Made by a program: the position numbers and the translations under genes. A model generated the notes under the pieces. It was given only the letters and a program-made list of their open reading frames with translations. It had not been told where the DNA came from and searched no databases. This document shows positions 17,236-24,670 of a DNA stretch of 64,000 bases, piece by piece (the first letter of the stretch is position 1; the number at the start of each line of letters is the position of its first letter). Location of the stretch: assembly GCF_000759025.1 (NCBI RefSeq), contig NZ_JPOS01000020.1:154883-218882 (forward strand). The letters run 5' to 3'. The stretch is from Phaeodactylibacter xiamenensis. Its GTDB lineage: Bacteria > Bacteroidota > Bacteroidia > Chitinophagales > Saprospiraceae.

Positions 17236-17661
17236 GGTGGTCGGGTGTTTTGGTTTGAACAACAGGCAATTAACGCCCTGTGATGCCCCAATCTTACACT
17301 ATGCACGGTAAATTCTCCATTTTTTTCGATCAACGCTGGATGACTTTAAGATGTACAGGCCTGAAATCTCTTTATCTTCCTCATTGGTGGGCGGGTGAAT
17401 GGTTTGCTAAGCTTCAAAAACCGGAATTGGTATTAAGCCTGTGGCTTGGGGTTAAGCTTTCGGGTCATTGTTAAGGTACTCTGTATTTTGATATGCTGAG
17501 AGGCAGTCATGTTGTAAATTTAAAATTCAAAAAAACGAATTAGGCTTCAATGTTAAAATCAATACTTAGAATGCCTTCCATTGCTTCATTGTTGTATACT
17601 GATCTTGTTTTTCTTATTTTGAAATTTAATAGAAAAAAGGCAGTAAAATAAACGTTTTGAT
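17236..17661. other. AT-rich intergenic region, no gene seen
   Basis: About 425 bases between divergent DUF4407 and AT-hook genes. Only a small AAGCC/GGCTT hairpin near 17435 and very AT-rich sequence towards the AT-hook gene promoter are visible. Confidence 0.5.
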
Positions 17662-17669
17662 TAGTTTTG
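17662..17669 (+). promoter_or_regulatory. -7 promoter element of the AT-hook gene
   Basis: TAGTTTTG matches TAnnTTTG exactly and lies 34 bases before the ATG at 17703. No clear -33 box; the surrounding sequence is very AT-rich. Confidence 0.45.
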
Positions 17670-17702
17670 CATTTTAATTGAGAACGAAATAAAAAACAAA
17701 AA

Positions 17703-18449
17703 ATGGAATTTCAAAAGCTATCCCCTTTAGAACTAAGGGATTTAATTAATAAGTTTAATTCCGATTTGAGGAAACTGCAGTATCAGGTGGTCAAAACGCA
17801 GGCTATGGTCAGCGAACTGGAAGGCTATCTGTCCGAAGCGGAAACAGCGCTTGGGCTGGAAATTTCTACAGCCACTGTGAACGTACCGGAAGTAGAGGCA
17901 GCTCCCAAAAAGGAAAAAGAAGAGAAAGCTGCTGCTCCTAAGACTAAAGGGCGCGGTCGTCCAAAAGGGGCTAAGAATAAGAAAACCACAGAGAAAAAGG
18001 ATGCCAAACCTGCCGCCACTAGCAAAACAAAAGGAAAGGGAAAGGGGCCTGGCCGCCCGCCTGGCTCCAAAAGCAAAAAGAAAGCAACTACAGAAACCCA
18101 ACCGAAGGCCGCTAAAGAAAAGGCCAGCCAAACCGCAAAAGAGACACCTGCCAATGAGCATGTCCCGGGCTATCGTTTGTCAGAATGGGATGACTTTGTA
18201 TTGAAAAGCATTAAAGACAAAGGCAAAGTCCTGACCACTTCTGAACTGACAAAAATCGGGGTGGCAAATCCTGAGATCAAGCTGGGAGCTGCTCAGATCA
18301 AGACCAAGCTTAACGCGAGCCTGCATAAACTGGCCAATAAGAAAGGGCTGCTGGCTAAGGTAGAACATTCCGGCCGGGGATTTGCCTACGCGCTGCAGGA
18401 GTGGGTAAGCGCTTCCGGCGAGCTGCCTAAAAACTACGTTGAGGAATAA
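17703..18449 (+). CDS. AT-hook DNA-binding protein with coiled coil and basic linker
   Basis: 248 residues in three parts: a heptad-rich N-terminal helix (1-55; LRDLINKFNSDLRKLQYQVV), a Lys/Ala/Pro-rich disordered middle (about 65-150) with two AT-hooks (KGRGRPKGAKNKK and GPGRPPGSKSKKK, core GRP), and a folded C-terminus (about 160-235; SEWDDFVLKSIKDKGKVLTT, then a Lys-rich helix) that looks like a winged helix. AT-hooks bind the minor groove of AT-rich DNA, so this is a candidate nucleoid or global regulatory protein, reminiscent of eukaryotic HMGA or Myxococcus CarD-type tails. Single gene with its own promoter and terminator. The family is not known to me by name. Confidence 0.75.
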   Translation: MEFQKLSPLELRDLINKFNSDLRKLQYQVVKTQAMVSELEGYLSEAETALGLEISTATVNVPEVEAAPKKEKEEKAAAPKTKGRGRPKGAKNKKTTEKKDAKPAATSKTKGKGKGPGRPPGSKSKKKATTETQPKAAKEKASQTAKETPANEHVPGYRLSEWDDFVLKSIKDKGKVLTTSELTKIGVANPEIKLGAAQIKTKLNASLHKLANKKGLLAKVEHSGRGFAYALQEWVSASGELPKNYVEE

Positions 18450-18483
18450 AGCACTTCAATCAGAATTTTACCGACTTGCTGAT

Positions 18484-18524
18484 AAAAAAGCTGCATCCGG
18501 AGTTGCCGGGTGTGGCTTTTTGTT
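18484..18524 (+). terminator. Intrinsic terminator after the AT-hook gene
   Basis: AAAAAGC..CATCCGG pairs with CCGGGTG..GCTTTTT around a short loop and ends in a T-run, 35 bases past the stop codon. Confidence 0.75.
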
Positions 18525-18568
18525 TATCTGCACCCGATGAATCATCGCCTTTTGAAAGACTGAAAATC

Positions 18569-18613
18569 AAAAACAAAACCCCTGTAGCCTTTCAGCCACA
18601 GAGGTTTTTGTTC
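18569..18613 (-). terminator. Bidirectional hairpin, likely terminator of the DUF202 gene
   Basis: Arms AAAAACAAAACCCCTGT and ACAGAGGTTTTTGTT, with A-run on one side and T-run on the other, lie 60 bases beyond the DUF202 stop. Confidence 0.6.
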
Positions 18614-18674
18614 CTTAAAAAGTAGTTTGGTACTTCAAATATAGTGGTTGTGCCGGTAAAAAGCAACTGCACTG

Positions 18675-18938
18675 TCACAACTGATAGTATTTTTTGATGT
18701 GCGCGCGGATGTAGACCAACCGCCCAATACCTACAGCCAGAATTATAGGGGACAAGCATAGGAGGAACCATCCAAGAGGCCGGATTTCTTCCAGCGCTGA
18801 CATCTCAAGTATAGCGAACCCTGCACTTAGGAAAACTACCGCAGTACGGAAGTAGGCCAGAAAAGTACGCTCATTGGCCAGCCTTGTGCGCTCTATGGCC
18901 AAAACATCTCGGGTAATCAAGGGTGCCTTTTGACTCAT
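18675..18938 (-). CDS. DUF202 (YidH-like) membrane protein
   Basis: 87 residues with the DUF202 signature AIERTRLANERTFLAYFRTAV, followed by two membrane helices (about 35-50 and 58-78) and a short basic tail. Inner-membrane protein of unknown function, probably with both ends in the cytoplasm. The ATG at 18938 is chosen over an upstream TTG at 18950. Single gene. Confidence 0.85.
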   Translation of the reverse strand: MSQKAPLITRDVLAIERTRLANERTFLAYFRTAVVFLSAGFAILEMSALEEIRPLGWFLLCLSPIILAVGIGRLVYIRAHIKKYYQL

Positions 18939-19191
18939 TTTTTGCTGCAAATTTCTGGCTTTGGCTGTTTTCCTTCAATGCACTAGATCACAAAAGGGCA
19001 AATTTTAATTTTTTCCGGGCAAATTTTGCATTTTCTTGAAATCTCCTATAGCTTGCATGTCTAAATGCAACACGACGTAGCAAATATTATCATTTCACCA
19101 TTATTCCTGCGGACATTCCCGGCAGGTGCTCGTCGACGCTTCCCACGTCGCCCATAGGGGCGTATACTCAACATATAACCCATCCGGGGTG

Positions 19192-19199
19192 TAGCTTTG
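19192..19199 (+). promoter_or_regulatory. Candidate -7 element of the arginine cluster
   Basis: TAGCTTTG matches TAnnTTTG exactly, 107 bases upstream of the first arg-cluster gene. No convincing -33 box was found at the expected distance, so the call is tentative. It would place the hairpin at 19263-19284 in the mRNA leader. Confidence 0.4.
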
Positions 19200-19244
19200 C
19201 TTACCCTTTCCTTTTCCCTGCTGAAAATTAAAACCACGTTTTGC

Positions 19245-19284
19245 ATTCATCAATCTGAATACCATTTGGTCTCTGTACCAAATG
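19245..19284 (+). promoter_or_regulatory. Inverted repeats in the arg-cluster leader
   Basis: ATTCA (19245-19249) and TGAAT (19256-19260) form a small inverted repeat built from the same pentamers as ArgR boxes but in the opposite order. Next to it, CATTTGGT (19263-19270) and ACCAAATG (19277-19284) form a perfect 8-bp hairpin with loop CTCTGT, ending 21 bases before the first start codon. Together they suggest arginine-responsive control by protein binding or RNA structure. Confidence 0.4.
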
Positions 19285-19305
19285 CTAAAGGCATCAATTT
19301 GACAC

Positions 19306-19887
19306 ATGAAGTTTGATATCCAGATAGCGGACGTTTCTCACGAGGCTTATGCTGAAGAAATCTGCCGCGAGTACGCTGAGTCTGCCCGCGCCCGTGGTAC
19401 CGGTATCGCTCAGCGACAGCCCGAGTACATCCGTACTAAAATTAAGAATGGCAACGCCATTATCGCCCTTCAGGACGGCCAGGTAGCCGGCTTCTGCTAC
19501 ATCGAGGTGTGGAGCCACGAGCGCTATGTTGCCAATTCGGGCCTCATCGTCTTCCCACAGTACCGGCAGCACGGCCTGGCCCGCCAAATCAAAGCCAAAG
19601 CCTTCGAGCTGTCGCGCAACAAGTACCCGCAGGCCAAACTATTCGGTATCACCACTAGCATGGCCGTAATGCGTATCAACTCCGACCTGGGCTACCGGCC
19701 GGTCACCTTCTCTGAACTGACACAGGATGAGGCCTTCTGGGCGGGCTGTAAATCCTGCCCTAACTACGACATCCTCGAGCGCAATCAGCGCCGGATGTGC
19801 CTGTGCACGGCTATGCTTGCGCCTTCCAAAGAGGAAGCAGATGCCATGGCCTACGATATGAGCAACATGATTGTCAACCAACGTTAA
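19306..19887 (+). CDS. GNAT acetyltransferase, putative N-acylglutamate synthase of the arg cluster
   Basis: 193 residues of GNAT fold. The acyl-CoA pyrophosphate loop is YRQHGLARQIK (residues 86-96), preceded by the strand NSGLIVFP. The C-terminal part carries four Cys in CKSC (148-151) and CLC (165-167), a likely metal site or structural disulfides, unusual for ArgA. As first gene of the arg cluster, 14 bases before argG, it probably makes the N-acylated glutamate that starts the pathway; whether it uses acetyl- or succinyl-CoA cannot be read here. Many Bacteroidota place such a gene at this position. Confidence 0.8.
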   Translation: MKFDIQIADVSHEAYAEEICREYAESARARGTGIAQRQPEYIRTKIKNGNAIIALQDGQVAGFCYIEVWSHERYVANSGLIVFPQYRQHGLARQIKAKAFELSRNKYPQAKLFGITTSMAVMRINSDLGYRPVTFSELTQDEAFWAGCKSCPNYDILERNQRRMCLCTAMLAPSKEEADAMAYDMSNMIVNQR

Positions 19888-19901
19888 ACCCTTCAATAAA
19901 C

Positions 19902-21113
19902 ATGAGCCAACCACCTAAAGTGGTCCTCGCCTACAGCGGGGGCCTCGATACTTCCTTTTGCGTAAAACACCTGACCGCCGATAAAGGCATGGAAGTGCAT
20001 GCCCTTACGGTAAATACTGGCGGCTTCTCCCCGGAAGAGCAGAAAGCCCTGGAGCAGAAAGCCCTGCAGCTAGGCGCGGCATCCTATAAAGCCGTGGACG
20101 CCTTGCCCACCTACTACGACCAATGCCTGCGCTACCTCATTTACGGAAACGTGCTCCGAAATAACACCTACCCGCTGAGCGTAAGTGCCGAACGGATGTT
20201 TCAGGCGCTGGAGACCGTCAAGTACGCCAATAGCCTGGACGCAGATGCCGTAGCCCACGGCAGTACCGGCGCTGGTAATGATCAGGTGCGTTTTGACCTG
20301 GTCTTCGAGGTACTGGGCAACAACTTGCAGGTCATCACGCCCATCCGCGATATGCAGCTGTCCCGGCAGGAAGAAATTGACTATCTGAAAAAGCACGGCA
20401 TCGACTGGCCCTGGGAGAAAGCCAAATACTCCATCAATCAGGGCGTATGGGGCACTAGTGTGGGTGGGGCGGAAACCCTGACTTCCGACCAGACTCTACC
20501 GGAGGAAGCCTATCCCAGCCCGCTTACGCAAAAGGAGCCGCAGGTAGTCACTCTCCACTTCAAAAAAGGGGAACTGACCGGGCTGAACGGAGTTTCCTAC
20601 GACCACCCGCTGGAAGCCATACAGGCGCTGCAGGAATTGGCAGCCCCCTACGCCATTGGCCGCGATGTGCACGTGGGCGATACTATCATCGGCATCAAGG
20701 GGCGGGTTGGTTTTGAAGCGGCTGCCCCGCTCATTATCATCAAAGCGCACCATTTGCTGGAAAAGCACACCCTTACTAAGTGGCAGCAGTACTGGAAAGA
20801 GCAGTTGGCTAATTGGTACGGCATGCTGTTGCACGAGGGGCAACTGCTGGAGCCGGTGATGCGCAATATCGAAACTTTTCTGGCCGAAACACAGGCAACA
20901 GTGACCGGTAGCGTTACCGTCCAACTGCACCCCTACCGCTTTGAGCTCATCGGCATTCAGTCAGATTACGACCTGATGAACAGCGGCTTCGGGCAATACG
21001 GCGAGATGAACAAAGCCTGGAGCGGGGAGGATGTCAAAGGCTTCACCAAAATCCTGTCGACCAACCTGAAAATCCACCATTTCGTACAGCAAAATGCACC
21101 AAAAGATGATTAA
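19902..21113 (+). CDS. argG: Argininosuccinate synthase
   Basis: 403 residues, the usual length. It joins citrulline and aspartate with ATP, the second-last step to arginine, in the cytosol. The N-terminal PP-loop reads AYSGGLDTSFCVKHL; AHGSTGAGNDQVRFD and GIKGRVGFEAAAPLIIIKAHH match conserved synthase blocks. The frame is open upstream to 19797, overlapping the GNAT gene, but the ATG at 19902 puts the PP-loop at the normal place. Its end overlaps the argC start (ATGATTAA). Confidence 0.95.
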   Translation: MSQPPKVVLAYSGGLDTSFCVKHLTADKGMEVHALTVNTGGFSPEEQKALEQKALQLGAASYKAVDALPTYYDQCLRYLIYGNVLRNNTYPLSVSAERMFQALETVKYANSLDADAVAHGSTGAGNDQVRFDLVFEVLGNNLQVITPIRDMQLSRQEEIDYLKKHGIDWPWEKAKYSINQGVWGTSVGGAETLTSDQTLPEEAYPSPLTQKEPQVVTLHFKKGELTGLNGVSYDHPLEAIQALQELAAPYAIGRDVHVGDTIIGIKGRVGFEAAAPLIIIKAHHLLEKHTLTKWQQYWKEQLANWYGMLLHEGQLLEPVMRNIETFLAETQATVTGSVTVQLHPYRFELIGIQSDYDLMNSGFGQYGEMNKAWSGEDVKGFTKILSTNLKIHHFVQQNAPKDD

Positions 21114-22074
21114 CGCAGGTATTGTAGGCGGAGCGGGCTACACGGCCGGAGAACTGCTCCGTATTCTTATCAATCATCCGGATGTTGAAATCGCCTGGGT
21201 ACAAAGCAATAGTCAGGCAGGCAAAGCAGTCGCCGCAGTGCATACAAGCCTGCTGGGCGAGACTTACCTCCAATTTCAGGCCGAAGCAGAATATGGCAGT
21301 GTGGATGTGCTCTTCCTCTGCATGGGGCACGGCCGCTCGGCCAGCTTCCTTTCGGAAAATGAAGTGCCGGAGGAGGTCCGCATTATTGACTTGAGCACCG
21401 ACTTCCGGGCGGAAAGCGAAGACCATGATTTTGTATACGGCCTGCCCGAGCTACAGCGCGACCGTATCCGTTTGGCTACGCGTGTTGCCAACCCGGGCTG
21501 CTTTGCCACGGCGATTCAGCTGGCGCTGCTGCCTCTGGCTAAAAACGGGCTGCTGGAAGATCATGTGCACGTGCACGCCGTCACAGGCTCCACTGGGGCA
21601 GGGCAGGCGCCTTCAGCCACTACCCACTTCAGCTGGCGCAATAACAACATCTCCATCTATAAGGCTTTCCGGCATCAGCATCTACAGGAAATTGGGCAGA
21701 GCGTACGCATGTTGCAGCCCGATTTTGACCTGGACATCAATTTCCTGCCGCTGCGGGGCAATTTCCCCAGGGGTATTTACACAAGTACCTACCTCTATAC
21801 CGATCTAAAAGCTGGAAAAGCCACAGAGCTGTTTGAGGAGTTTTACGCCGACTCTCCCTTCGTATTTTGCTCCCCAACTAATCCGGACCTCAAACAGGTG
21901 GTGAATACGAACAAAGGTATCGTCTACCTTGACTGGCACGAAGGCAAGCTCCTCATTGTCAGCATGATCGACAACCTGCTTAAGGGCGCGTCCGGGCAGG
22001 CGGTGCAAAATATGAACCTGCTGTTTGGGCTGGACGAAGCGGCTGGCCTGCGGCTCAAACCTTCTCAATTCTAA
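21106..22074 (+). CDS. argC: N-acyl-gamma-glutamyl-phosphate reductase
   Basis: 322 residues. NADPH-dependent reduction of acylglutamyl phosphate to the semialdehyde. The dinucleotide loop is GIVGGAGYTAGELLRI at the N-terminus and the active-site Cys132 lies in NPGCFATAIQLAL. A second ATG at 21094 is in frame, but the start at 21106, overlapping the argG stop, gives the standard N-terminus beginning just before the loop. It is followed by ArgF' after 5 bases. Confidence 0.95.
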   Translation: MINAGIVGGAGYTAGELLRILINHPDVEIAWVQSNSQAGKAVAAVHTSLLGETYLQFQAEAEYGSVDVLFLCMGHGRSASFLSENEVPEEVRIIDLSTDFRAESEDHDFVYGLPELQRDRIRLATRVANPGCFATAIQLALLPLAKNGLLEDHVHVHAVTGSTGAGQAPSATTHFSWRNNNISIYKAFRHQHLQEIGQSVRMLQPDFDLDINFLPLRGNFPRGIYTSTYLYTDLKAGKATELFEEFYADSPFVFCSPTNPDLKQVVNTNKGIVYLDWHEGKLLIVSMIDNLLKGASGQAVQNMNLLFGLDEAAGLRLKPSQF

Positions 22075-22079
22075 ACCTT

Positions 22080-23027
22080 ATGCAGCATTTCACTTCCGTA
22101 CACGATGTAGCGGACCCGGCAGCGCTGGTCCAAAGTGCCCTGGAGCTCAAGCAAAGCCCGCCGGAAGACCTGCTTTCCATTGGGCAGCACAAGACGATGG
22201 TCCTCTTGTTTTTCAACCCCAGTCTCCGCACCCGGCTGAGCACGCAGAAAGCCGGCCTCAGCCTCGGCATGCAGGTGATGGTGCACAACGCCGGCCAAGG
22301 CTGGCAGCTGGAGTTTGAGGATGGCGCCATTATGAATGCCGATAAGGCAGAACATGTGAAGGAAGCGGCGGGTGTCATCAGTCAGTACGCGGATATTATC
22401 GGTGTGCGCACCTTTCCCAGCCTGACAGACTGCGAGCGCGATTATCAGGATTTTATACTGGAGCAATTCAAAACGCATGCGAAAGTGCCGGTTCTCAGCC
22501 TGGAATCGGCTATCCGTCACCCGCTGCAGTCCCTGGCTGACTGGGTGACGATTGCTGAGCACCGCCCGGCGCACCGCCCAAAGGTAGTGCTGAGCTGGGC
22601 GCCTCACCCCAAAGCTTTGCCACAGGCGGTCGCCAATTCCTTCCTTGAATGGATGCAGGTTGCCGATATGGACCTCTGCCTGACCCACCCGGAGGGCTAC
22701 GAGCTGGCCCCGGAATTCGTGGGCGATACCCCGGTCATCTACGATCAAAAAAGGGCATTAGAAGGAGCCGACTTTGTATACGTCAAAAACTGGTCGCCCT
22801 ACCAGGCTTACGGGCAAGTGCAAAACCAGGATGCCCGCTGGATGATCAGCCCGGAAAAAATGGCGGTGACCAATAACGGTCGCTTCATGCACTGCCTGCC
22901 GGTACGCCGCAATGTGGTCGTTTCGGACACTGTGATTGACAGCCCGCGCTCCCTGCATCTCGAGCAAAGCAACAACCGGACCTGGGCGGCGATGGCGGCG
23001 ATTAAAGAACTGCTGAAAAGCCAATAA
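22080..23027 (+). CDS. argF': N-succinyl/N-acetylornithine carbamoyltransferase (ArgF'-type)
   Basis: 315 residues of the transcarbamylase family specialised for acylated ornithine. The carbamoyl-phosphate loop is NPSLRTRLST (canonical STRTR), and HPLQSLADW and HCLPVRRNVVVSD are typical of the Bacteroides/Xanthomonas branch. In that branch residue 90-92 decides the acyl group: Glu in the Xanthomonas acetylornithine enzyme, Pro90 in the Bacteroides fragilis succinylornithine enzyme (recalled, not checked). Here the aligned residue is Ala90 (NADKAEHVKE), which fits succinyl use, since replacing that Glu by Ala is reported to switch specificity. argB starts 1 base after its stop. Confidence 0.9.
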   Translation: MQHFTSVHDVADPAALVQSALELKQSPPEDLLSIGQHKTMVLLFFNPSLRTRLSTQKAGLSLGMQVMVHNAGQGWQLEFEDGAIMNADKAEHVKEAAGVISQYADIIGVRTFPSLTDCERDYQDFILEQFKTHAKVPVLSLESAIRHPLQSLADWVTIAEHRPAHRPKVVLSWAPHPKALPQAVANSFLEWMQVADMDLCLTHPEGYELAPEFVGDTPVIYDQKRALEGADFVYVKNWSPYQAYGQVQNQDARWMISPEKMAVTNNGRFMHCLPVRRNVVVSDTVIDSPRSLHLEQSNNRTWAAMAAIKELLKSQ

Positions 23028-23028
23028 C

Positions 23029-23799
23029 ATGTCCAAACTTACCATTCTAAAAATCGGAGGAGCCCTGCTACAGCAGCCCGAAGCCCTCAGCGACTGCCTG
23101 CGCTACTTCCACGAGCTACCGGGGCATAAAATCCTGGTACACGGCGGTGGGCGGCGCGCCAGCCAAATCAGCAAAGCCATGGGCCTCACCCCGCGCATGC
23201 ACGAAGGCCGCCGCCTTACCGATGAGGTCACGCTGGAGGTGGTGACGATGGTTTACGCCGGCCTGGAAAACAAGCGCACCGTTGCCCAACTGCAAGCCCT
23301 CGGCTGCCCGGCCATTGGGCTGAGCGGGGCGGATGCCAATATCATCCTTTCGGAAAAACGGAGGGGCGGAGCTGTGGATTACGGCTATGCAGGGGATGTG
23401 GTCAGCGTGCAGTCGGAGCAATTACAGGCTTTACTGAGCGCAGGCTTAGTGCCCGTTTGCTGTGCCATCACCCATGATGGGCAGGGACAGCTGCTCAATA
23501 CGAATGCAGATACCATTGCCGCTTCCCTTGCGGCTGGGCTGGCACCTGATTACGAGGTGGAATTGCAGTACTGCTTTGAGCAGCCTGGCGTAATGCGCAA
23601 TATAAAAGACCCGGCATCGCTTATCCCGTCCTTAAACCCAGACAGCTATGCATATTTCCGGGCAAACGGGGTGATCGTAGACGGCATGGTGCCAAAGCTG
23701 GATAACGCCTTCCGGGCGGTTCAGGCGGGGGCGAAGCGGGCGGTGATTGCAGATTTGGCGGGGTTGAAATCCGGGACTGGGACAGAAGTAGTTGACTAA
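23029..23799 (+). CDS. argB: Acylglutamate kinase
   Basis: 256 residues of the amino-acid kinase fold. Phosphorylates N-acetyl- or N-succinylglutamate. Visible are ILKIGGALL at the N-terminus, the substrate loop HGGGRRASQISKAMG, LLNTNADTIAA for ATP and substrate, and GMVPKLDNAFRAVQAGA near the C-terminus. It lacks the N-terminal extension of arginine-inhibited hexameric NAGK, so feedback control probably differs. It is the last gene of the tight argG-C-F'-B run; the MITE-like element follows 29 bases after its stop. Confidence 0.95.
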   Translation: MSKLTILKIGGALLQQPEALSDCLRYFHELPGHKILVHGGGRRASQISKAMGLTPRMHEGRRLTDEVTLEVVTMVYAGLENKRTVAQLQALGCPAIGLSGADANIILSEKRRGGAVDYGYAGDVVSVQSEQLQALLSAGLVPVCCAITHDGQGQLLNTNADTIAASLAAGLAPDYEVELQYCFEQPGVMRNIKDPASLIPSLNPDSYAYFRANGVIVDGMVPKLDNAFRAVQAGAKRAVIADLAGLKSGTGTEVVD

Positions 23800-23828
23800 T
23801 CCATCTACAGGGAACAAAACAACTATCG

Positions 23829-23999
23829 CCTAGTGGTCTGTCAAGTGTTAATTTATGGGTTGAGTGGGAGCGAATTTTGAGGCTAATCAAGGCGGATCTT
23901 CCCGCGCATAGCAGCGCTACGTAAGGGGTTATCCAACAAAGAGTAGCCTCAAAATTCGCCGCAGGCAACCCCTAGTTTTAGCCTTGACAGACCACTAGG
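23829..23999. mobile_element. 171-bp MITE-like palindromic element
   Basis: Perfect 17-bp terminal inverted repeats, CCTAGTGGTCTGTCAAG (23829-23845) and its complement (23983-23999), enclose a second perfect 16-bp pair, GCGAATTTTGAGGCTA (23870-23885) and complement (23944-23959). There is no coding capacity. The outermost CTAG at both ends could be a target duplication (CTAG or TA). It sits just after argB and supplies the stop codon of the convergent HTH gene. The termini do not match those of the IS5-type element at 60 kb, so the mobilising transposase is not in the window. Confidence 0.8.
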
Positions 24000-24534
24000 C
24001 CCTAAACTTTAAGTGGTTTTTCACCTTATGGCTTTCTTCCAAACGCTTTTGTTCATCTTTTTGAATGAGGTACTCTAACTGTTTGGCGTGTAACTTCCAC
24101 CAATAAATCGCAGGGATCAGCTGGCCGCCATGTTTTTCGAGCCGGTAGACCAACTCAATGTTTGGGCATTCTTTTCCGGACAGTATCCTGCTCAAACGGG
24201 TCGGGTGGATGTCGATTTCTTCCGCAAAATCCTGTTTTTGCCGGTCAATGATCTTAATATACGCCTGAAGCTGGTTAGCAAAGGAGAAAGCCTCATCATA
24301 CGGACTGTTTTTTAAATAATCCCTGATCAGTAGTTTCATGCGCATCAACTCGCTCAATAGCTGCTGCTGCTCCGACCGCTCTTTGAGCATATTCATCCGG
24401 ATGGCCCTAAACGCTTCCTCAACTACTTGCCGTTCCGCCTCACTTATTTCTTCAGGGATGACATAGCGCTCTACGATCTCCTCGTCTGTCAGTTTCTCTT
24501 TTAGTTTCTGATATATTTCTTCAGATTTTTTCAT
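23995..24534 (-). CDS. Orphan XRE/HigA-like helix-turn-helix protein
   Basis: 179 residues. An N-terminal helical part (about 1-90; charged, with MNMLKERSEQQQLLSELMRM) precedes an XRE-type HTH (about 95-145; RQKQDFAEEIDIHPTRLSRI, then GKECPNIELVYRLEKHGG) that resembles antitoxins of the HigA class, and a basic tail. No toxin gene adjoins on either side. Its terminal stop codon TAG (23995-23997) lies inside the MITE terminal repeat, so the original C-terminus may have been cut or changed by the insertion. It is transcribed against the arg genes and splits argB from argE. Confidence 0.75.
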   Translation of the reverse strand: MKKSEEIYQKLKEKLTDEEIVERYVIPEEISEAERQVVEEAFRAIRMNMLKERSEQQQLLSELMRMKLLIRDYLKNSPYDEAFSFANQLQAYIKIIDRQKQDFAEEIDIHPTRLSRILSGKECPNIELVYRLEKHGGQLIPAIYWWKLHAKQLEYLIQKDEQKRLEESHKVKNHLKFRA

Positions 24535-24670
24535 CTCCTATGTAGTTTTTAATCATCCTGTATCAAAAACAGATAGCCGAACCGGGTAGTTGCTCTTGTT
24601 TTACAACTCACTCCAAAGAGTAAGTTAATTTAATTTCTCCTAAATTGCCGCTGAATCAGCTATAAACGAC

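Noticed and set aside
23995..24534. A HigBA-type toxin-antitoxin locus
   Set aside because: The HTH protein resembles an antitoxin, but no RelE/HigB-like frame lies within several hundred bases on either side.
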